Source: Longimicrobium sp. (GTDB lineage Bacteria; Gemmatimonadota; Gemmatimonadetes; Longimicrobiales; Longimicrobiaceae). Taken from it: a stretch of 64,000 nucleotides of DNA. The notes below the pieces were generated by a model. That model was not told the origin of the DNA and did not search any database. It saw nothing but the letters and a program-made list of their open reading frames with translations. Shown here piece after piece: positions 15,798-24,583 of this stretch; within the stretch, counting starts at the first letter, position 1; every line of letters starts with the position of its first letter. The position numbers were made by a program, and so were the translations under genes. The stretch covers positions 1-64,000 of the forward strand of contig DASVWD010000086.1 in NCBI GenBank assembly GCA_036389795.1, read 5' to 3'.

Positions 15798-18260
15798 ATG
15801 GAGACGCTCCTCACCACTCTCCTACGCGCGGGCCGCCGCCTGCGCCGCGCGCCCGGCTTCACCGCCGCCGCGGTGCTCACGCTGGCGCTCGGGATCGGCG
15901 CCACGGCCGCCGTCTTCACCCTAGTGGACGCCGTCCTTCTCCGTCCGCTGCCCTACCCCGCCGCCGAGCGGTTGGTCGCGCTCCGCCACGCCGCCCCCGG
16001 GCTGGACGTTGCCGACGCCGGACTGTCGGACGGCACCTACCTGCACTACCGGGCGCACAACCGCGTCCTCGAAGCGATGGGCGTGTGGGTGGAGAACGTG
16101 GTCAACGCCACCGACGGCGATCCCGAGCGGGTGCAGGTCGCGCTGGTCACGCCCGGCGTCTTCGGCGCGCTGGGCGTGACGCCCGCGCTGGGGCGGCTCT
16201 TCACCCCGGATGATGCCCTCCCCGACGCGACGCCCGTGGTGGTGATCAGCCACGCCTTCTGGATGCGGCGCTACGGCGGAGATCCTGGGATCGTGGGCCG
16301 CTCTATCGAGCTGAACCGGCTCCCTCGAAAGGTGGTGGGGGTGCTCCCGCCCGCGTTCGACTTCCCCCGCCCGGAGACGCAGGTGTGGTACGCGCTCCCC
16401 GTACAGGCGACCGAGTCCGGGATTCACGCCCTCTACCTGGGCTCGGTGGGGCGGCTCAGGCCCGGGGTGAGCCCCGCCGCCGCCGAGGCCGACCTGCGTC
16501 GGCTCACCGCTGCCCTCCCCGAGGCGTACGGCGACGCCACGCCAGAGCTGCTGCGCGAGTCCGGCCTGCGTCCGGTCGTGGTGCCGCTGAAGGAGGCGTT
16601 GGTGGGCGACGTCCGCCCGGCGCTGATGATCCTGCTGTGCACCGCGGCCTTCGTCCTCCTGATCGCATGTGCCAACGTGGCCACGCTCTTCCTGGCGCGC
16701 GCCGAGCGGCAGCAAGGAGAGGTTGCGGTGGAGCGGGCGCTGGGGGCGGGCGGGGTCGACCTGGCCGCGCGCTTCCTGGGAGAGGCGATGCTGGTCGCGG
16801 GGGCGGGGGCCGCCCTGGGGCTCGCGCTGGCCGAAGTGGCGGTGCGGGCGCGCTTCGGCTTCGCGCCCGGCGAGATCCCTCGCCTCCACGAGGTCCGGGT
16901 GAGCGCGGCCACCATGGCGCTGGTGCTGACTGCCGCGGTGGTGGCGGCCGCGCTCCCGGCGACTCTGGGGCTGCTGCGCGCCGCCCGCGGGCGACTCACC
17001 GCCGCGCTTTCGGGGACGCGGTCCACCTACGGCCCCCATACGCGCCGGGTGCAGGGCCTCCTCGTCCTGCTGCAGGTGGCGCTCGCGCTGGCGCTGCTGA
17101 TCGGATCGGCGGTGATGGTGCAGAGCTTCCGCCGGTTGCGCGCGGTCGAGCTCGGGTTCGACCCCCGGAGCACCCTGGCGGTGGAGGTGTCACTCCCCTT
17201 CCGCGAATACCCCGCGTACCAGGACGGGGCGCGCTTCCACCACGCCCTCCTCGCCCGCCTGCGGCAGTTCCCGGGCGTGCAGGCCGCCGAGGTGGCGGGC
17301 ACCCTGCCGCTCTCCCCCGTCCCGGAGTTCCTCGCCTCGCCCGTCGCGCCCGACCCGGCGGAGGCCGGCGTGCGCGTGACGCCGCCCATGGCCTCGCTCA
17401 ACCTCGCCTCGCCCGGCTACTTCGCGGCCATGCGCATCCCGCTTCGGCGGGGACGCGGCTTCGAGCCCACCGACCTCGCGGGCGGCGCGCCGCCGGTGAT
17501 CCTGAGCGAAGCGCTGGCGCGCGCGCTGTTCCGCGGCGAGAACCCGGTCGGGCGGTGGGTGCGCGTGGGCGTGGACGGCCCGGCGTACGCCGTGGCCGGC
17601 GTGGCCGAAGACGTTCCCGGAGAATCGCTGACCGGTGGGGGAGCGCGAGCGCTGTACTTCCCCGTGATTGACGACCCGCGTCTCCCCGGCGGCGCGGAGG
17701 TCCCGGTGCCCGTCTACCCGCGCGACATGACCGTGGTGGTGCGCGCCGCCGTCCCCCCAGCCACCCTGGCCGCGGCGGTGCGCCAGGCCGTGCGCGAACT
17801 CGACCCGAAGGTGCCGCTGGCCCGCGTGCGCACGCTGGAGGAGGTGGTGGAGGCCGCCTCCGCGCGCACCCGGCTCACCATGCTCCTGCTGCTCGCGGCA
17901 GCCGCCTCCGCCCTCTTCCTGGGGGTGATCGGGATCTACGGTCTGGTCTCGTACACGGTGGGCGCCCGCACCCGCGAGATCGGTGTGCGGCTCGCGCTGG
18001 GGGCCACCCCGGGCGCGGTGCGCCGGATGGTCGTGCGGCAGGGGGTGGTGCTGGCCGCCGGCGGGATCGCGGCCGGGCTCCTCCCCGCGTTCGCGCTCAC
18101 CCGCATCCTGCGCGGGCTCCTGTATGGGGTCAGCCCCAGCAGCCCGGCCGCGTACGTGACCATGTCGGCGCTCCTCTTCGTTGTGGTACTGGGCGCCACC
18201 TTCGTCCCGGCACGCCGCGCCGGCCGCGTCGACCCGGCAGCCGCGCTCAAGGCCGAGTGA
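15798..18260 (+). CDS. FtsX/MacB-like ABC permease (ADOP type without prefix domain)
   Basis: An 820-residue duplicated permease. It opens with LRRAPGFTAAAVLTLALGIGATAAVFTLVDAVLLRPLPYP, the FtsX/MacB start, then a MacB periplasmic core, three helices (ANVATLFLARAERQQGEVAVERALGAGG), a second core and three helices ending VDPAAALKAE. There is no ATPase and no N-terminal permease prefix domain, unlike the permease at 8.8 kb. It is divergent from the lasso operon and could be an export or self-protection partner, but such permeases are abundant in these genomes, so the link is only positional. Confidence 0.9.
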   Translation: METLLTTLLRAGRRLRRAPGFTAAAVLTLALGIGATAAVFTLVDAVLLRPLPYPAAERLVALRHAAPGLDVADAGLSDGTYLHYRAHNRVLEAMGVWVENVVNATDGDPERVQVALVTPGVFGALGVTPALGRLFTPDDALPDATPVVVISHAFWMRRYGGDPGIVGRSIELNRLPRKVVGVLPPAFDFPRPETQVWYALPVQATESGIHALYLGSVGRLRPGVSPAAAEADLRRLTAALPEAYGDATPELLRESGLRPVVVPLKEALVGDVRPALMILLCTAAFVLLIACANVATLFLARAERQQGEVAVERALGAGGVDLAARFLGEAMLVAGAGAALGLALAEVAVRARFGFAPGEIPRLHEVRVSAATMALVLTAAVVAAALPATLGLLRAARGRLTAALSGTRSTYGPHTRRVQGLLVLLQVALALALLIGSAVMVQSFRRLRAVELGFDPRSTLAVEVSLPFREYPAYQDGARFHHALLARLRQFPGVQAAEVAGTLPLSPVPEFLASPVAPDPAEAGVRVTPPMASLNLASPGYFAAMRIPLRRGRGFEPTDLAGGAPPVILSEALARALFRGENPVGRWVRVGVDGPAYAVAGVAEDVPGESLTGGGARALYFPVIDDPRLPGGAEVPVPVYPRDMTVVVRAAVPPATLAAAVRQAVRELDPKVPLARVRTLEEVVEAASARTRLTMLLLLAAAASALFLGVIGIYGLVSYTVGARTREIGVRLALGATPGAVRRMVVRQGVVLAAGGIAAGLLPAFALTRILRGLLYGVSPSSPAAYVTMSALLFVVVLGATFVPARRAGRVDPAAALKAE

Positions 18261-18359
18261 CCCCTTCGACCCTCTGACCGCCGGTCCATGCGGACTTTCC
18301 CGAGGGGAACTTCCCGCGCCCGGTGGCCGACCGACCTCCACGCAACCCTGGGTTCCGAC

Positions 18360-19289
18360 ATGATCCGTTCCCTGCGACGCATCTCCGGCGCCCTCGCGGC
18401 CGCGGCGCTCCTCCTCTCGCCGCCATTGGCCGCGCAGCGCCAGCCCGCAGCGGAAGCGGCTGTTCCGCCGCTCCCCGTTGACGTGCGCCTCGTCTCCGAC
18501 TCGACCGGAAACCTGCTGGTCCACCTGGGGAGCGACGGCGCGTTCCTAGTGGGGCACCAGACGCCGTCGCTGGTGGCCCGGACGCGCCAGGTGCTGGCGT
18601 CTCTCCCCCCGACCCGCGTGCGCTACGTGCTGGCCACCACCGGCGACTCGGCGGTGCGCGCGGGCGACGCGGGGTGGACGCGAGACGGCGCCGTGGTGGT
18701 GGCGCACGAGGGGATCCGCAACAGAATCCGGCGGGAGGCGCGCAACGACAGCACGGCGCTACGGCGCCTTCCCATGCTGGGCTTCTCGAACGTCTTCCAG
18801 ATCCGCATCAACGACGACGAGATTCACGCCGTGCACCACCCGGCCGGATACAGCGACGGCGACGTGATCGTGCACTTCGAGGACCGGCAGTTCCTCTACC
18901 TGGGCAGCCTTTTCACCAGCGACGGCTACCCGGCGCTCGACCTGGAGCACGGCGGGTCGGTGGAGGGCCTGATCCGCACCGCTAAAGAGTTCGTGGACAC
19001 CTACCGCGAATACAAGGACCTGGTCGAGCCGATCGTCCCCGGCCGAGGGCCCCTGGCCAGCTGGCAGGATCTGGCGGACTACCTCACCATGCTGGTGGCG
19101 GTGCGGGACCGCGTGAAGCCGATGGTGGCCGCGGGGAGGAAGCTGGAGGAGGTCGTCGCCTCGCGTCCGACCGCCGAGTTCGACGCGCGCTGGGGCCGGG
19201 GCCCCGTGGCACCCGCCCGGTTCGTGGAGATGGTCTACCGCTCCCTGTCGAACGGCACCGCCACACCGGCCACCGGGTCGCACCACTGA
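18360..19289 (+). CDS. Secreted metallo-beta-lactamase-fold protein lacking metal ligands
   Basis: A 309-residue protein with a signal peptide (MIRSLRRISGALAAAALLLSPPLAAQ). The rest follows the pattern of secreted MBL-fold hydrolases: LLVHLGSDGAFLVGHQTPSLVARTRQVLASLPPTRVRYVLATTGD...GAVVVAHEGIRNRI...HAVHHPAGYSDGDVIVHFEDRQFLYLGSLFTSDGYPALD. Where active members have HxHxDH this one has TTGDSAVRAGD, and the later His before TDGD is replaced (GYSDGD). Metal binding, and so hydrolysis, is not expected. It follows the permease closely (99 bases) and may be co-transcribed. Binding of a small ligand or a structural role is possible. Confidence 0.78.
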   Translation: MIRSLRRISGALAAAALLLSPPLAAQRQPAAEAAVPPLPVDVRLVSDSTGNLLVHLGSDGAFLVGHQTPSLVARTRQVLASLPPTRVRYVLATTGDSAVRAGDAGWTRDGAVVVAHEGIRNRIRREARNDSTALRRLPMLGFSNVFQIRINDDEIHAVHHPAGYSDGDVIVHFEDRQFLYLGSLFTSDGYPALDLEHGGSVEGLIRTAKEFVDTYREYKDLVEPIVPGRGPLASWQDLADYLTMLVAVRDRVKPMVAAGRKLEEVVASRPTAEFDARWGRGPVAPARFVEMVYRSLSNGTATPATGSHH

Positions 19290-19695
19290 CGCCGCGGCCC
19301 GGCGTCGGGCGGCGACGGCGGGCGCACGCTGGTTTTCTCGCGAGCGGAAGGCGGCGCCGCAGTTCGAACCGGGCCACGTCGGCCGGGATCAGCCCACGTG
19401 AGCGCCGCCCGCAGTCCAGCACCGGCCAGAACGACGCTACTTCCTTTTCAGTCTGATAACGCATGTACAAATCGAATGCGCCATGGATGACGCCCTTCTA
19501 GGAAAACTACCGCGCTCATGCGAAGCACGGGAAGATTCAGGTGAAAAACTTGCCTGTCACCCCACGAAGGATACCGCATCGGATTAGACATACCTTGTAA
19601 TTTTATCCTTGCCAAGTCTCGTTAGTTACCTCTATATTTGGCCTGAAATGTGTTATCACAACACCGTTGCCGGGCACCCCCGACGGGAGCACCCG
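19290..19695. other. Intergenic region, AT-rich in its right half
   Basis: About 400 bases without a gene. From about 19440 to 19670 base composition drops well below the surroundings (runs such as AAATTTTATCC and TATATTTGG), suggesting a regulatory region for the AraC gene or horizontally acquired DNA. A TTG-initiated in-frame extension of the AraC gene enters this region, but I do not favour it. Confidence 0.4.
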
Positions 19696-20145
19696 ATGCC
19701 AAGGCGCCCAGAAGTAGAGGCGGAGTTGCACCGGTTCCAACATGCCCGTCTCGCGCCCGTACAGGGGGTGTCATGGCACGTGCGGCGCCTGCTGCACAGT
19801 ATCCACGACGAGGTGTTTCAGGGCGCGCTCACCGTCAAGCAACTGAAGAAGCGCTGCGGGATCGGCGACCACAACGTCTCGTGCCGTTTCAAGCACGAGG
19901 TTGGGGTTTCGATCAAGGGCTACATCGAATCGCTGCGGCTGGACGCGGCGGCGTACCTGCTCGCGCGTGGACACTTCACCGCCTCGGAGGCCGCGCAGTC
20001 GGTCGGGTATGCCAACCTCCAGACCTTCTATCCCGCCTTCCGGCGCCGCTTCGGCTGCACTCCCGGCGAGTACCGCGCGCGGATGGCCCGGGGAGCCACG
20101 GAGGACTCTGAAGCGGCGTATATCCGCGCGGACGTGCGCCCGTGA
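19696..20145 (+). CDS. AraC-family transcriptional regulator
   Basis: A 149-residue protein with one AraC-type double helix-turn-helix (about residues 45-135: LTVKQLKKRCGIGDHNVSCRFKHEVGVSIKGYIESLRLDAAAYLLARG...EAAQSVGYANLQTFYPAFRRRFGCTPGEYRAR). There is no sizeable ligand-binding domain, only about 40 N-terminal residues, so it may act without a small-molecule effector or through a partner. Its stop overlaps the GTG of the next gene, making it the first gene of a four-gene run ending in the ABC exporter, which it probably controls. I chose the ATG at MPRRPEVEAEL. Confidence 0.85.
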   Translation: MPRRPEVEAELHRFQHARLAPVQGVSWHVRRLLHSIHDEVFQGALTVKQLKKRCGIGDHNVSCRFKHEVGVSIKGYIESLRLDAAAYLLARGHFTASEAAQSVGYANLQTFYPAFRRRFGCTPGEYRARMARGATEDSEAAYIRADVRP

Positions 20146-20552
20146 GTCCGGCCGAGCGTGCCACCCTGACCGCCGCCCTGGAGTGCGTCCTTCCCGGCGC
20201 CGCGGAAGCCGGCGCAGCCGGATACGCGGAGCGTCTGGCCGCGCGCTCCGACCCGAGCGCCGCAGCCGAACGGCTCTCGGTGGGGCTCGCGCTGCTGGAC
20301 TCCCTGGCAGAGGGGATGTGGGGCGCGCCGTTCGCGGCGTGCTCGGGCGAGCAGCGCGACGGCGTTCTGGAAGAGCTCGGGCGCGTTCCGCACCATTCGG
20401 CGCAGCGCTGCCTCCGGATGCTGGTGCAACTGGCCATCCGCGGCTTCCTCTGCGCCCCGGAGCACGGGGGGAACCGCGGGGGCGCGGGGTGGAAGTTCGC
20501 CGGCTTCACCCCCCATCCGCGCACCGCGGGAGTCGCCGATGCGCTCCGGTGA
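20142..20552 (+). CDS. Gluconate 2-dehydrogenase subunit 3-like protein
   Basis: A 136-residue protein ending FLCAPEHGGNRGGAGWKFAGFTPHPR, the DPxYGGNRxxxGWxxIGF pattern of the gluconate 2-dehydrogenase subunit 3 family. These small proteins pair with GMC flavoenzymes. It starts at a GTG overlapping the AraC stop and overlaps the following GMC gene by 14 bases, so the pair is translated together. There is no Tat or Sec signal peptide, unlike many members. The Cys residues ECVLPG, FAACSGE, QRCLRML and FLCAPE are not a known cofactor motif. Confidence 0.8.
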   Translation: MSPAERATLTAALECVLPGAAEAGAAGYAERLAARSDPSAAAERLSVGLALLDSLAEGMWGAPFAACSGEQRDGVLEELGRVPHHSAQRCLRMLVQLAIRGFLCAPEHGGNRGGAGWKFAGFTPHPRTAGVADALR

Positions 20553-22356
20553 CGACGTCCGCGACGTCCTGGTGATCGGCAGCGGCGCGGGCGGGGGACC
20601 GCTGGCGCTCCGGCTCTCGCGCGCCGGGTTCGACGTGCTGGTGCTGGAGAAGGGCCCGCGCCACGCGCGCGCCGACTACCGTCACGACGAGCTCCTCCAC
20701 GCCGATCGGCCGGGCTTCTTCGTCCCACCGACATCGAGCGAGCCGCACGTGCTGGTGCGCTACAGGGGGGGTGGCGAACCGGCGGCGCCCGAGCGCAGTT
20801 GGCTGGGGTGGCTGGCCTGCTGCGTGGGCGGAGGGACCGCCCACATGGGCGCCTCGCTTTACCGCTTCCACCCGGACGACTTCCGCCTTCGCTCCAGGCT
20901 GGGTGCCTTCGAGGAGGTGGAGGACTGGCCGTACGGCTACGACGCGCTGGAGCGCTACTACGTCCGCGCGGAATGGACAGTCGGCGTCTCCGGCGCCGGC
21001 GCCACGCACCCGTACGAGGGGCGCCGCTCCCGTTCTCTCCCCCTGCCGCCCCTCCCTTCCCACCCGCTGGCCGCGCACGTGGATGCCGCCTGCGAACGGC
21101 TGGGGCTCACCGCCTTCGCCACCCCGCGCGGCATCAACTCGCGTCCGTACGCCGGCCGGCCGGCGTGCGAGCTGTGTGACTTCTGCGCCGGGTACGGCTG
21201 CCCGGCGGGCGCGCGGGGGAGCACGCAGGAGGCGCTGCACCCCCGCGCCGAGGCCACCGGGCGGTGCGAGGTGCGCGCAGGGGCCACCGTGCACCGCGTC
21301 ACCGTGGACGCCCGCGGCCGCGCCGACGGGTGCCTGTACCTGGATCCGGCCGGGGCCGAGCACCGCGTCCGCGCACGCGTGGTCTGCGTGTGCGCCTCGG
21401 CCGTGGAGACGGCGCGCCTGCTCCTCCTCTCGGCGTGCCCATCCTTCCCGGATGGGCTGGCGAACGGGAGCGGACGGGTCGGTCGCCACCTGCAGTTCCA
21501 CGCGACCTCCGACGGGCGCGCGCGCTTCCGTTACGACCGTCACCCCGGCAAAGGCCTCTCCGATCGCACCCCGTTCCTGGGGCGCTCGGTGATGGACCAC
21601 TACTTCCTCCCCGCCGGCGCGGCGGCATACGCAAAGGGCGGGCTCCTGCGCTTCGACATGCAGCGCACGTACCCCATAGAGGCGGCCGAGCGGATCGCGT
21701 TCGAGGGACCTACGGGCCCGCTGTGGGGTGCGCGGCTGAAGGAGCGGCTCCGCGCGTACTTCCGCGATGCGCGCGAGGTGGAGTTCGAGGTCTTCCACGA
21801 CTTCTTTCCCAACGCGCGCACCCGCGTCGAGCTGGATCCGGACGTGTGCGACCACCGGGGGATTCCCGTCGCACGCATCTACCTGGAGGAGCCGGCGCAT
21901 CACCGCGCGGCCGGCGCGTGGCTACGCGCGCGTGGCCTGGAGGTGCTGGAGGCGGCCGGCGCCGACGAGCTCATCCCCGGCGAGGCCGGGCGCACCGCCA
22001 CGGTGATGGTCCACGGGACGTGCCGGGCTGGGCGCGATCCGGCCGGCTCGGTCCTGAACGAGTTCTGCCGCGCGCACGAGATCCCCAACCTGTTCGTGGT
22101 CGACGGCAGCTTCATGCCGACGTCGGGGGGCGCGCCGTCCACCCTCACGATCTTGGCGAACAGCTTCCGGACGGCGGACTACATCGCCGACCGCGCCCGT
22201 GCGGGAGAACTGGCGCGCGCGGCGGGACGGGGCGCGACGCACGGATGGCGGGCGCCGGCGGCGGGAACCCGTAGCGGAAAGGACGCTTCGATGGACGAGC
22301 GGCGCGCGGTCAGGGCGGCGGCCGGAGAGGGCGCAGGCACGCGGGAAGACGCATGA
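20539..22356 (+). CDS. GMC-family FAD-dependent oxidoreductase
   Basis: A 605-residue flavoprotein. FAD-binding Rossmann motif GSGAGGGPLALRLSRAGFDVLVLEKG lies near residues 14-38, and the C-terminal GMC signature is HGTCRAG...SVLNEFCRAHEIPNLFVVDGSFMPTSGGAPSTLTILANSFRTADYI. A Cys-rich loop ACELCDFCAGYGCPAG (about residues 211-226) matches other bacterial members. It oxidises an alcohol or similar group on an unknown substrate, probably with the preceding subunit-3 protein. The last 60 residues are low-complexity. Its stop overlaps the ABC exporter start (ATGA). A tailoring role on the lasso peptides is conceivable from proximity but not shown. Confidence 0.9.
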   Translation: MRSGDDVRDVLVIGSGAGGGPLALRLSRAGFDVLVLEKGPRHARADYRHDELLHADRPGFFVPPTSSEPHVLVRYRGGGEPAAPERSWLGWLACCVGGGTAHMGASLYRFHPDDFRLRSRLGAFEEVEDWPYGYDALERYYVRAEWTVGVSGAGATHPYEGRRSRSLPLPPLPSHPLAAHVDAACERLGLTAFATPRGINSRPYAGRPACELCDFCAGYGCPAGARGSTQEALHPRAEATGRCEVRAGATVHRVTVDARGRADGCLYLDPAGAEHRVRARVVCVCASAVETARLLLLSACPSFPDGLANGSGRVGRHLQFHATSDGRARFRYDRHPGKGLSDRTPFLGRSVMDHYFLPAGAAAYAKGGLLRFDMQRTYPIEAAERIAFEGPTGPLWGARLKERLRAYFRDAREVEFEVFHDFFPNARTRVELDPDVCDHRGIPVARIYLEEPAHHRAAGAWLRARGLEVLEAAGADELIPGEAGRTATVMVHGTCRAGRDPAGSVLNEFCRAHEIPNLFVVDGSFMPTSGGAPSTLTILANSFRTADYIADRARAGELARAAGRGATHGWRAPAAGTRSGKDASMDERRAVRAAAGEGAGTREDA

Positions 22357-24341
22357 GCGGGATCGTGCTGCGCGGGAGGATGTGGCAGCAGCCGGGCGAG
22401 CGCCCGCCGGGGCTGCGGGAGCGAGTGGCGGCGTTGCGCTACGTCCCGCCCTTCCTGCGCCTGGTGTGGGAGGCGCATCCGGCCTTCGCAGCTACGATGG
22501 TGGCGCTGCGTCTGGTTCGTGCCCTGGTGCCGGTGACGGTGCTGTGGACCGGCAAGCTGATCGTGGACCAGGTGGTGGCGCTCACCCGCGGCGCAGGCGA
22601 CGTGGAGGCGCTGTGGCGGTATGTGGCGGTCGAAATCATGGTCGTCGTCGCCGGAGACCTGCTGGCACGCGGGTCGGCGCTGGTCGAGAGCCTGCTGGGC
22701 GACCTGTTCTCGAACCACGTGAGCGTGCGGATGATGGAGCACGCCGCCACGCTGGACCTGGAGCAGTTCGAGGATCCCAGTTTCTACGACCACCTGGAGC
22801 GGGCACGGGTCTACACCACCGACCGGATCGGGCTCCTGGCGCAGCTCCTCAACATCGGGCAGGACCTCTTGACGCTCCTGAGCCTGGGAACCGCGCTGGT
22901 CGCCTACAGCCCCTGGCTGGGGCTCCTCCTCGTGGCCGCCGTCCTCCCCAGCTTCCTGGGAGAGACGCACTACGCAGGGCTCGAGTATTCGCTCCTGTAC
23001 CGCTACACGCCGCAGCGCCGGCAGCTCGGCTACCTGCGGATGGTGGGCGCCAGCACCGAGACCGCGAAGGAGGTGCAGATGTTCGGGCTGGCTCGGTGGC
23101 TGACCGACCGCTACCGGGTGCTGGCCGAGCGCTTCTATCAGGAGAATCGGCGCCTCTCGATCCGGAAGGGGATCTCGGCGTCACTGCTGGGAACGATCGG
23201 GACGGCGGGGTACTACGCCGCGTTCGTGACGGTGCTGCTCTCGGCGGTGCGAGGAGCGATCTCCCTGGGGCAGCTCACCTTCCTCACCGCAGCGTTCACG
23301 CGGAGCCGCGACCTCATCGCGCGCCTCCTGCTGGCGGCGAGCGAGATCTACGAGCAGTGCCTGTACCTGCGCGACCTGTTCGTCTTCTTCGAGATGCGGC
23401 CACGCATCGCCTCGAAGCCCGGAGCGCGGGCGGTGCCCACCCCGATCCGGGAGGGGTTCGAGTTCGAGGACGTGGGCTTCCGATACCCGGGAAGCGACCG
23501 GTGGGCGGTGCGCCACGCCTCGTTCCGGCTCCGGCCCGGCGAGCGGATCGCGCTGGTGGGGGAAAACGGTGCGGGGAAGACCACGGTTACCAAGCTGCTG
23601 GCTCGCCTCTACGACCCTACCGAGGGGAGGATCACGCTAGACGGCGTGGACCTGCGCGACTACGACGTGGCGTCGTTGCGGCGGGCGATCAGCGTGATCT
23701 TCCAGGACTACATCCGCTACGCCATGCGCTTCGACGAGAACATCGGCGTGGGCCACATCGATGCGATCCTCCCGTACCTGGAGGCGGTAGAGCGCGCTCC
23801 CGGTGCGACGGCGGGAGCGGAGGCGAACGGCTCCGGGACGGCCACCGCCTCGCCGAACGGCCCGCGTGCGAACGGGAACGGAAACGGCGCGGACTACGTG
23901 GGCGGCGTTCAGCTGCCGCGGCCGCTGAAAGTGGCCGCGGAGCAATCGCTGGCATCTACGCTGCTCCCGCGGCTGCCCTCCGGATACCGGCAGATGCTCG
24001 GGCGCCACTTCGAGGAGGGGGTGGACCTTTCCGGGGGAGAGTGGCAGAAGGTAGCGCTTGCGCGGGCCTACATGCGCGACGGTCAGCTGATCATACTGGA
24101 CGAGCCTACGGCGTCGCTCGACGCACGCGCGGAATACGAGGTGTTCACGCGGTTCTCCGCACTGATGGCGGGGCGGATGGCCGTGCTGATCTCGCACCGG
24201 TTCTCAACGGTGCGGATGGCAGACCGCATCGTGGTGCTCTCCGGCGGCACGACCGTGGAGGACGGCACCCACGAGGAGTTGATGGAGCGCGGGGGACTGT
24301 ATGCGGAGCTTTTCAGCCTGCAGGCTGCGGGGTACCGGTAG
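22353..24341 (+). CDS. ABC exporter (fused permease-ATPase), candidate lasso exporter
   Basis: A 662-residue half transporter of the peptide/bacteriocin-export type without a peptidase C39 domain. Six membrane helices span about residues 40-330. The ATPase has Walker A GENGAGKTT, signature LSGGEWQKVALARA, Walker B LIILDEPTASLD and H-loop ISHRFSTVR. Between Q-loop (IFQDYIRYAMRFDENIGVG) and signature there is an unusual insert of some 50 residues rich in Ala, Gly, Asn and Thr. It is the last gene of the AraC-subunit3-GMC run. No other exporter is near the lasso operon, so it is the best candidate for the D protein. Confidence 0.9.
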   Translation: MSGIVLRGRMWQQPGERPPGLRERVAALRYVPPFLRLVWEAHPAFAATMVALRLVRALVPVTVLWTGKLIVDQVVALTRGAGDVEALWRYVAVEIMVVVAGDLLARGSALVESLLGDLFSNHVSVRMMEHAATLDLEQFEDPSFYDHLERARVYTTDRIGLLAQLLNIGQDLLTLLSLGTALVAYSPWLGLLLVAAVLPSFLGETHYAGLEYSLLYRYTPQRRQLGYLRMVGASTETAKEVQMFGLARWLTDRYRVLAERFYQENRRLSIRKGISASLLGTIGTAGYYAAFVTVLLSAVRGAISLGQLTFLTAAFTRSRDLIARLLLAASEIYEQCLYLRDLFVFFEMRPRIASKPGARAVPTPIREGFEFEDVGFRYPGSDRWAVRHASFRLRPGERIALVGENGAGKTTVTKLLARLYDPTEGRITLDGVDLRDYDVASLRRAISVIFQDYIRYAMRFDENIGVGHIDAILPYLEAVERAPGATAGAEANGSGTATASPNGPRANGNGNGADYVGGVQLPRPLKVAAEQSLASTLLPRLPSGYRQMLGRHFEEGVDLSGGEWQKVALARAYMRDGQLIILDEPTASLDARAEYEVFTRFSALMAGRMAVLISHRFSTVRMADRIVVLSGGTTVEDGTHEELMERGGLYAELFSLQAAGYR

Positions 24342-24529
24342 TTGGGAGTGACTTGACCCGGCCGCACTCCGGAGTTGTCCCGCGCGTGGACCAAACGCGG
24401 AGATGGGACGGTGCACAGTAACTGGAACGCGCCGTGCATAAAGAGACATTTAGTGTACGGACACCCCGCGCCATTGGCCGGCACGCACGCGGGCGGGTCC
24501 CCGCTTGGACCTCCCGCTCGCCGCCCGCC

Positions 24530-24548
24530 GGTGCGCGGCCCGCGCACC
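24530..24548 (+). terminator. Weak terminator-like hairpin after the exporter
   Basis: Perfect eight-base stem GGTGCGCG / CGCGCACC with a three-base loop, no U-tract. The 240 bases between the exporter and the next gene hold no other feature I can support. Confidence 0.35.
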
Positions 24549-24583
24549 CGCTGCCGCGTAGCGCGCCCGGCGCGTAGTGGGCC

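Noticed and set aside
19609-19695. TTG-initiated extension of the AraC gene
   Set aside because: It runs through an AT-rich regulatory-looking region and adds residues without family similarity; the ATG at 19696 fits better.
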